Part shown: positions 58,758 to 64,000 of the stretch, one piece after another
How positions within the stretch are numbered: the stretch's first letter is position 1
How the letters are laid out: every line of letters begins with the position of its first letter
Assembly: GCF_004341945.1 (NCBI RefSeq)
Contig: NZ_SMBP01000004.1
Coordinates: 1 to 64,000, forward strand
Reading direction: 5' to 3'
From: Longicatena caecimuris
GTDB taxonomy: Bacteria > Bacillota_I > Bacilli_A > Erysipelotrichales > Erysipelotrichaceae
DNA: 64,000 nt
Made by a program: the position numbers and the translations under genes
The notes under the pieces: generated by a model
What the model was told of the DNA's origin: nothing
What the model saw: the letters and a program-made list of their open reading frames with translations, nothing else
Databases searched by the model: none

Positions 58758-59978
58758 TCATAGTTTCGATATGAAATACGCCTGTTCATAATCAGAATGC
58801 TGTTCATGATATTGCATGACGATCGTTTTTAAAAACTTTTTTGTCTGAAAATCATATTCATTCTGTATCCAATCCATCATCTGTTTCATGTCTTTACTTA
58901 CATCCTCACCTTTTATTTGATGTGCACAATAAGAAAACATGAGCTGTAAGATTGGATCTGTGATTGTCTTCATATTAATAAAAGATTCTTTACTTTTTTC
59001 TATATCATGAAGACAAAGATAAGCAAATGCCTGGTAAAAACTAAGGTAGGCAGAATGATAACCTGCCGTTTTGGCTTGTTTTGCGTACAGTAAAAGTGAG
59101 GGATAATCTTGCTGTTCCAAGGCGATAGCACATTTATTATTTAATATATGCAAACATAGTTTATCATCCTGTTCACATTTTTTTAAAATTGTATCTAATA
59201 GTGAAATAGCATCATCATACTGATGTAATAGGGATACTATATTGGCTTTTGTCACTAAATTATAATACATACGTTTTAAATATAAGCCTTTTTTTAGATA
59301 TTCATCCGCTTTTTCACAATATACAAGGCTATGATAGATATCACCCAAATGTAGATTAAGTTCTGCTAAACGAAAATACAGCCATGCATCGATTGCCTGA
59401 TATTTCGTAAATTTATAGTTTTGAATTATTTTATTATATTCTTTTTGCGCTTCTTTCCATGTTTGATTTTTCTCTAAGTTATAGGCATAACATACGGATA
59501 AAAGATGCTGTTCTTCTATATCTAAAATACAGATAAAATTTTTCATAAATACTTCATCAAAGAAAAACGTCTTATGATCTTCAAAAAGATAGGTTAATGT
59601 ATATGCCAAAATGTACTGATGAAATACCGAAGTTTCCATATAAATATCCATGTTATCTTCAATATCAGTATATACTTCATGAAGAAACGACATATCAAAT
59701 TCTAAAATGGCTTGTAGTATAGTAACAATATCAAACTTGCATACATGATTTTCATAGGTTTCCTGATTAATGAAGAGTTCATGAAATATTTTCTTTTTTG
59801 TATATTCCGCAACATCCTTTTTACCATGTTCAATATCACTTAGAAAAGATGGGGTAATTCCAATCATATCTGCAAAATAGTTCAAAGATAGGTTTTGTTT
59901 CTTACGATGATAACGAAGAAAGAAACCAAAGCATTTACTATCATGATGGGATGTATATTCTGTTTCAAGAAAACTCAT
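58758..59978 (-). CDS. HTH-TPR transcriptional regulator, RRNPP-like
   Basis: A 406-residue protein with an N-terminal Xre-type helix-turn-helix (about 15-75: FFLRYHRKKQNLSLNYFADM and GITPSFLSDIEHGKK) and some 330 residues of helical repeats with TPR-like pairs (WLYFRLAELNLHLGDIYHS, ANIVSLLHQYDDAISLLD). This architecture is that of Rgg/PlcR/MutR-type peptide-sensing regulators. GAAGGAGG precedes the ATG. The ABC exporter follows. I found no peptide pheromone gene beside it, so peptide sensing is an inference. Confidence 0.75.
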   Translation of the reverse strand: MSFLETEYTSHHDSKCFGFFLRYHRKKQNLSLNYFADMIGITPSFLSDIEHGKKDVAEYTKKKIFHELFINQETYENHVCKFDIVTILQAILEFDMSFLHEVYTDIEDNMDIYMETSVFHQYILAYTLTYLFEDHKTFFFDEVFMKNFICILDIEEQHLLSVCYAYNLEKNQTWKEAQKEYNKIIQNYKFTKYQAIDAWLYFRLAELNLHLGDIYHSLVYCEKADEYLKKGLYLKRMYYNLVTKANIVSLLHQYDDAISLLDTILKKCEQDDKLCLHILNNKCAIALEQQDYPSLLLYAKQAKTAGYHSAYLSFYQAFAYLCLHDIEKSKESFINMKTITDPILQLMFSYCAHQIKGEDVSKDMKQMMDWIQNEYDFQTKKFLKTIVMQYHEQHSDYEQAYFISKL

Positions 59979-60004
59979 GCAATTACCTCCTTCTATAAAA
60001 AGAA

Positions 60005-60032
60005 AGAAGTGATCAAATGTACAACCACTTCT
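60005..60032 (-). terminator. Terminator after dnaN
   Basis: AGAAGTG / CACTTCT stem with a 14-base loop, then TTCTTTTT on the minus strand. It is only 26 bases before the HTH-TPR start codon. Confidence 0.65.
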
Positions 60033-60046
60033 ATCTAAATTGTTAT

Positions 60047-61165
60047 TTATGCGTAAGTTCTTACCGGTAATACTAGCTGTAAGACAGAATCATCATCAAC
60101 GGATTGGATGATAAAAGGCTTCATTTCTCCACACAGGCTAAATTTTACCAAAGAGCCGCTTAATGCTTTGATTGCATCAAATACGTAACGTCCATTGCAG
60201 CTGATTTCAAGAGCGTTTCCACTAAAACTTGCACTGCTTAAGACTTCTGTAGAGGAACCTACTTCAACAGATTTACTGGATAATACACATTCCTGCTCAC
60301 TTAAATTAAATTTAATAACGGATACACCATCATTTTTAATAAAGCTTGCACGGTCAATGGCATTTAATAAATCATGAGCGTCAATTGTTAATTCATAATC
60401 AAACTGTAAAGGTATCAAACGGCTTGTTTCCGGATAAACACCATCAATCAGACGAGTCTGTACAATGGTATCATGAATGATAAATTGTGCTTTCTTATCA
60501 TTGACAGCAATTTCAACATCGCCTTCCCCTTCTAAAGTTTTTACAACTTCTTGAAGAGATTTTGCCGGAATCGTTATATTAAAGTTTAAAGATTCTTCTA
60601 TTTCTACTGTCTTTTTAGCTAAACGATAAGAATCGGTAGCAACACAATGTAATTGATGTTCTTTACATTGGAAGTTAACACCTGTTAATACTGGACGTGT
60701 TTCTTTATCACTGGTCGCAAAACTAGTTTGTAATATAATTTTCTTTAAAATATCTTCACTTACATTAAAACATTCGTTTGGTTTAGAAAAATCAATCGCA
60801 GGATATTCAGAAGCTCTCATACCATTGATTCGAAATTCTGCGGTATTGCCGGATATCTTTGTTAATGATCCATCTAACATTTCAAATTCAATTTCATCAG
60901 CATCTATCTTACGTACAATCTCTAAAATATATTTTGCTTCAATGACAATAGATCCCATATCGTGAATTTCTAAGACACAATGTTCACTCTTTTTTAATTT
61001 TGTTTGAATGGAAATGTCAGAATCGCTACCTGTTAAAATTAAGCAATCCATGGTAGCTTCAATTTTCACACCAGAGAAAGCTGGTAAAGGGGAAAAGGTT
61101 GAGATAGCTCTGGCAGCTACGGATAATGCGTTATAAAATTCTTTTTTGCTTACTTTGAAGTACAT
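60047..61165 (-). CDS. dnaN: DNA polymerase III beta sliding clamp
   Basis: The 372-residue clamp has three repeated domains (about 1-120, 125-245, 250-372) and typical strands SVAARAISTFSPLPAFSGVKIEA, RPVLTGVNFQCKEHQLHCVATDSYRLA and the C-terminal VDDDSVLQLVLPVR. It follows dnaA by about 150 bases that hold further DnaA boxes, as in Bacillus. Confidence 0.97.
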   Translation of the reverse strand: MYFKVSKKEFYNALSVAARAISTFSPLPAFSGVKIEATMDCLILTGSDSDISIQTKLKKSEHCVLEIHDMGSIVIEAKYILEIVRKIDADEIEFEMLDGSLTKISGNTAEFRINGMRASEYPAIDFSKPNECFNVSEDILKKIILQTSFATSDKETRPVLTGVNFQCKEHQLHCVATDSYRLAKKTVEIEESLNFNITIPAKSLQEVVKTLEGEGDVEIAVNDKKAQFIIHDTIVQTRLIDGVYPETSRLIPLQFDYELTIDAHDLLNAIDRASFIKNDGVSVIKFNLSEQECVLSSKSVEVGSSTEVLSSASFSGNALEISCNGRYVFDAIKALSGSLVKFSLCGEMKPFIIQSVDDDSVLQLVLPVRTYA

Positions 61166-61216
61166 AAGTGGAACTCCCTTCTTTATCTTTTATTTATAAT
61201 GAAATAATAATAAGTA

Positions 61217-61309
61217 TGTGGAAACTGTGGAAAACTTCAGTATATCCCATAACATACGTTTATTTTAACATATTTTTGCTGTGGATGAAACGTTGAAAGA
61301 TGTTGATAA
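61217..61309. other. DnaA-box cluster between dnaA and dnaN, second part of oriC
   Basis: Four close matches to the DnaA box (TTATCCACA or its complement) in 93 bases: TGTGGAAAC (61217), TGTGGAAAA (61226), TGTGGATGA (61280) and TGTTGATAA (61301). A bipartite origin with boxes on both sides of dnaA is known in Bacillus. Confidence 0.65.
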
Positions 61310-61314
61310 CTTTT

Positions 61315-62670
61315 TTATTTTATCCCCAGCTTGTTTTCAATCTGTAATAATGCCTGCTGAAAGGTTTCTTTTTCCTTTAACAATTTTACCATTTTTTCAT
61401 AACTAGCCATTATTGTAGAATGATCGCGGTTACCAAATTCAAAGCCTATTTTTACAAATGGCATTTCTAAATGTTTACGACATAGATATACGGCTATATG
61501 TCTGGCATTGGCGATATTTTTGGTTCTTGATTTGGATTCTATCTGCGTTCTTGTTAATCCATAATATTCACAAACCGCTTTTTTTATTTTCTTAGGTGTT
61601 AATTCATCATCCACTGCAATGACGGGATTTTCTTTAAATATTTCCTGCGTAAATGCTAAATCAATTTTTTCCGGATTATATAATATTGCTTTAAAGAAAA
61701 GTTCATTTAAAGATCCTTCAAGTTTTCTTACATCACTGGAAAACCGTGTTGCTAAATAATCAAGAACTTCATCTTCAATCATGATTTCTTCTTTTCGTCC
61801 TTCCATCTTTTTTTGCAAGATAGCTTTGGCTGTTTCAAATTCCGGAGAACCTACGGAAACAGAAAGACCGCTGGAAAAGCGTGAAATCAGACGATTTTCG
61901 ATACCTTTTAATTCAGTAGGATGAATATCACTGGTAATAACAATTTGTTTATTATCACTAACCAATTTATTGTAAAGGTTAAAGAAGATTTCTTGTGAAG
62001 TACTTTGTTTCAATCGCTGAATATCATCAATTAGCAGATAATCAACAGAACAAATCATTTCTTTGACCTCTTCTACTGTTTTATTTTTCATAGATTCAAT
62101 CAGTAAAGTGACAAAATCTTCACTATATATGTAAAGAACTTTTTCATCAGGTTTATTTTCTTTTACAAAATTACCGATGGCATGTAATAAATGGGTTTTT
62201 CCTAATCCCGAGTTACCAAAGATAAATAATGGGTTATTAAACTTACCGGGATAATGACAGGCGGACATGGCAGCCGCATAGGCTTCACGGTTATTCTTGC
62301 CGACAACAAAGCTGTCAAAGGTATATTCTTTTTTTATTTTATCCTCAAACATGATTTCATTTCTTCTTCTCACCGCTGAGGATGGTTGTAACAAATCGAC
62401 TTCATTTCTTAATAATATTTGACAGGATACTGGCTGATCCAAAACCTGAGATAATTTTTCCTGAATCAGATCAATGGATTCCATCATTATTTGTTTATTA
62501 ATTTTAAATGGAACAATGATGGTTGCCAATTCACCATCTATATCATATAACGATGAATCCTCTTTAAACCATGCATTAAAAACAGCATCATCAAAATGCG
62601 CATTTTCATTTATGAGGGTCAATGTTTTTTGCCAGATCTGATCCAGCTGTATACTAGCAAACTTTGACAT
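61315..62670 (-). CDS. dnaA: Chromosomal replication initiator DnaA
   Basis: Binds DnaA boxes and opens the origin. The 451 residues show domain I (1-85), an AAA+ ATPase with FIFGNSGLGKTHLLHA and LLIDDIQRL, and a C-terminal helix-turn-helix with the box-reading signature FGNRDHSTIMASY. The start is ATG 62670, seven bases after AAGGAG; a TTG at 62676 is in frame but not needed. dnaN follows on the same strand. Confidence 0.97.
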   Translation of the reverse strand: MSKFASIQLDQIWQKTLTLINENAHFDDAVFNAWFKEDSSLYDIDGELATIIVPFKINKQIMMESIDLIQEKLSQVLDQPVSCQILLRNEVDLLQPSSAVRRRNEIMFEDKIKKEYTFDSFVVGKNNREAYAAAMSACHYPGKFNNPLFIFGNSGLGKTHLLHAIGNFVKENKPDEKVLYIYSEDFVTLLIESMKNKTVEEVKEMICSVDYLLIDDIQRLKQSTSQEIFFNLYNKLVSDNKQIVITSDIHPTELKGIENRLISRFSSGLSVSVGSPEFETAKAILQKKMEGRKEEIMIEDEVLDYLATRFSSDVRKLEGSLNELFFKAILYNPEKIDLAFTQEIFKENPVIAVDDELTPKKIKKAVCEYYGLTRTQIESKSRTKNIANARHIAVYLCRKHLEMPFVKIGFEFGNRDHSTIMASYEKMVKLLKEKETFQQALLQIENKLGIK

Positions 62671-63060
62671 AAGCAACTCCTTTTTTCGGTAGTCATATTT
62701 TACTATAAATGGTGGAAAAAAACTATGCGTATTATGAAAATATCAAATTTTCCACAGGAAAAGTAAGTATTTCATTGATAATTAAAGGATAAAAAAAGTT
62801 TTCCACACTTATCAACGTGGAAAGCCTGTGGATTTTTTAATGTGGATAAGTAAAAATGGTGGAAAAGTTGATAAGTACTAGTATAAAAAATAGCTTTCCC
62901 ATAGCTTTTCATATTAAAATAAACTGATAATTAAAGGCTAAATGAATGTTTTCCACGTTTTCCACAATAGGTGGAAAACCTAGCTTAAATTTACTGTGGA
63001 AAGCTTGTGGATAAATAAGAATATTAGAAATTTTAGCTAGAATTCCCCTTTTTTCTTTTC
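62671..63060. other. oriC: Chromosomal replication origin (oriC), main part
   Basis: AT-rich spacer between dnaA and the next gene. Perfect DnaA boxes in reverse orientation, TGTGGATAA, lie at 62841-62849 and 63007-63015; near matches are at 62827, 62996 and, in the other orientation, TTATCAACG at 62809. A DnaA-trio-like run of TAC/TAG/TAT triplets lies at 62876-62893, beside GTTGATAAG. The block TGATAATTAAAGG to GTGGAAAGC-TGTGGAT occurs twice (62776 and 62925 onward). Confidence 0.85.
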
Positions 63061-63288
63061 AATAGGAGTAAAACTTAGAAGTTTTCCACTTTCTTTTATA
63101 AAAGAGGATTAGAATTGTTGAAAACTTTTCTGATTATGAAAACATAGTACCTATATAAACATAAAAATTTTGTTGAAATCTTGAAAGAACAAGATCACTT
63201 TTTATTTTCTGAAAAGAACTATGGGAAAATGTTTTAATCTTCGTTATAATAGATACGATATATAAATTAATAAGAAAGCAGGTTTTTT
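63061..63288 (+). promoter_or_regulatory. Gap between oriC and the membrane-protein gene, with TATAAT
   Basis: AT-rich DNA with no gene. A perfect TATAAT at 63245-63250 is a likely -10 for the 63289 gene; no good -35 is visible. The ribosome site is weak (AAGCAGG). Confidence 0.4.
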
Positions 63289-63684
63289 ATGAATAAAATA
63301 GGAAATATAGTAAAAGAAAAATTACTGAATTATGAAGAAAAGCTAAAGGCCAGCAATCGTCGTAGTTTATCTAGAATATGCAATTGTACAGAAGGAGCTT
63401 TTTTATTGGCCATGACAATCTATGTGGTTGGCAATATGAATGCTTGGACAATTTTGATGTTGGCAATCTGTGTCTTTTTAATATTTAGAATCATACATAT
63501 CTATATAACGATAACAAGCTCATTGGATATTAGATTATTATATTTTGGAATGATTTTTTGTGAAATTGTGCTTTCCGGAATAGGTTTCTTTTATACACCA
63601 ATCCTTCTATTTTTAGGTTTGATATTCGCTATGTTAATCGGATTTCCTTTTTTATTCCATAAACTTTCTTTATTGAAAAACTAA
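63289..63684 (+). CDS. Small membrane protein of unknown function between oriC and rpmH
   Basis: The 131 residues have a charged N-terminal 40 (VKEKLLNYEEKLKASNRRS) followed by about four hydrophobic helices (FLLAMTIYVVGN, ILMLAICVFLIF, YFGMIFCEIVLSG, LLFLGLIFAMLIG). No family is recognised. It is transcribed away from oriC with its own TATAAT and is followed by the rpmH promoter. The usual Firmicutes order puts rpmH directly across the origin from dnaA, so this gene is an insertion. Confidence 0.7.
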   Translation: MNKIGNIVKEKLLNYEEKLKASNRRSLSRICNCTEGAFLLAMTIYVVGNMNAWTILMLAICVFLIFRIIHIYITITSSLDIRLLYFGMIFCEIVLSGIGFFYTPILLFLGLIFAMLIGFPFLFHKLSLLKN

Positions 63685-63722
63685 AAAAAGGAATGCGAAT
63701 TTTCATTTATTTTAAACTTTTA

Positions 63723-63751
63723 TTGACTTTGATAATGAATTTATGTATAAT
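63723..63751 (+). promoter_or_regulatory. rpmH promoter
   Basis: TTGACT (63723-63728), 17-base spacer, TATAAT (63746-63751), close to the SigA consensus. Confidence 0.8.
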
Positions 63752-63803
63752 TTCTTAGCAATGCTCAATTTGTATAAAGAAAAAAGAAGTGGAGGTGGCT
63801 CTT

Positions 63804-63938
63804 GTGAAAAGAACATATCAACCGAGCAAAAGAAAACACCAGAAAACTCATGGATTCAGAGCCAGAATGGCTACTGTTGGAGGACGTAAGGTTTTAGCAC
63901 GTCGTCGTAGTAAAGGTAGAAAAGTGTTGTCAGCTTAA
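63804..63938 (+). CDS. rpmH: Ribosomal protein bL34
   Basis: A 44-residue, very basic protein, [20 protein letters not shown] onward, ending RKVLSA; this is the complete L34. The start codon is GTG 63804, preceded by GGAGGT. It is the first gene of the conserved rpmH-rnpA pair on the plus strand. Confidence 0.97.
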   Translation: MKRTYQPSKRKHQKTHGFRARMATVGGRKVLARRRSKGRKVLSA

Positions 63939-63939
63939 A

Positions 63940-63966
63940 AAATCACCTTCGGGTGATTTTTTTGTA
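63940..63966 (+). terminator. Terminator or attenuator between rpmH and rnpA
   Basis: AATCACC-TTCG-GGTGATT with a stable TTCG loop and a U-run, just after the rpmH stop. It may lower rnpA expression relative to rpmH. Confidence 0.8.
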
Positions 63967-63991
63967 GTAAGGTCTGAAAAGGAGCAACGAT

Positions 63992-64000
63992 ATGAAAAAA
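63992..64000 (+). CDS. rnpA: Start of the presumed RNase P protein gene
   Basis: Only three codons (ATG AAA AAA) lie in the window, preceded by AAAGGAG. The identity is inferred solely from the conserved rpmH-rnpA order; the sequence itself cannot confirm it. Confidence 0.55.

Overview
The window looks like the chromosomal origin region of a low-GC Gram-positive bacterium (Firmicutes/Bacillota). The gene complement and order, with dnaA, dnaN, yaaA, recF, gyrB, gyrA, serS, the SRP RNA, tadA, dnaX, ebfC and recR running away from an AT-rich DnaA-box region and rpmH/rnpA on the other side, are those of Firmicutes. UGA serves as a stop codon, so this is the standard bacterial code. I infer an anaerobic gut Erysipelotrichia-type organism from gene style and from the mix of S-box, T-box, LicT/RAT and CcpA-type control, but I cannot prove the taxon.

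Layout, left to right. 1-6.4 kb: a huge surface protein cut by the window edge, with a CcpA-type cre site over its start of transcription; metK behind a SAM riboswitch; a MATE efflux gene behind a structured leader that resembles a guanidine-IV (mepA) riboswitch. 6.4-10.9 kb: a licT-bglP-bglA aryl-beta-glucoside operon with two RAT antiterminator sites and a cre site. 11-19.1 kb: aromatic amino acid synthesis, with an aminotransferase and pheA on the minus strand, and aroB-aroC-aroF-aroA-tyrA on the plus strand behind a 10-residue Phe/Tyr-rich leader peptide and an attenuator. 19-28 kb: small membrane proteins, an ABC exporter, a MarR/TauE pair, a two-component system and an acetyltransferase. 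28-32 kb: tmk-holB-ricT-rsmI. 32-45 kb: yggS, a DUF5131 gene, mutS-mutL-miaA-tcdA, a rodA/ftsW-like gene, nadK with a divergent CYTH gene, and an EVE-like protein. 45-61 kb: dnaX-ebfC-recR, tadA, SRP RNA, two perfect parS sites, serS behind a serine T-box, gyrBA, recF, yaaA, then an unusual TPR regulator plus ABC exporter pair inserted before dnaN. 61-64 kb: dnaN, dnaA, a two-part oriC, a small membrane protein, rpmH and the first codons of the presumed rnpA.

Most minus-strand genes point away from the origin and are therefore co-directional with replication. The plus-strand genes (aro operon, MATE, yggS, rodA and others) are head-on. The window is rich in RNA-based control: SAM riboswitch, candidate guanidine-IV leader, LicT/RAT, leader-peptide attenuation and T-box.

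The two observations I rate highest are the FYYY leader peptide attenuator in front of the aro-tyrA operon, and a second RAT site whose 3' arm can pair with the Shine-Dalgarno of bglP, which suggests that LicT might control translation as well as transcription. I saw no tRNA, rRNA, CRISPR array, insertion sequence or prophage.
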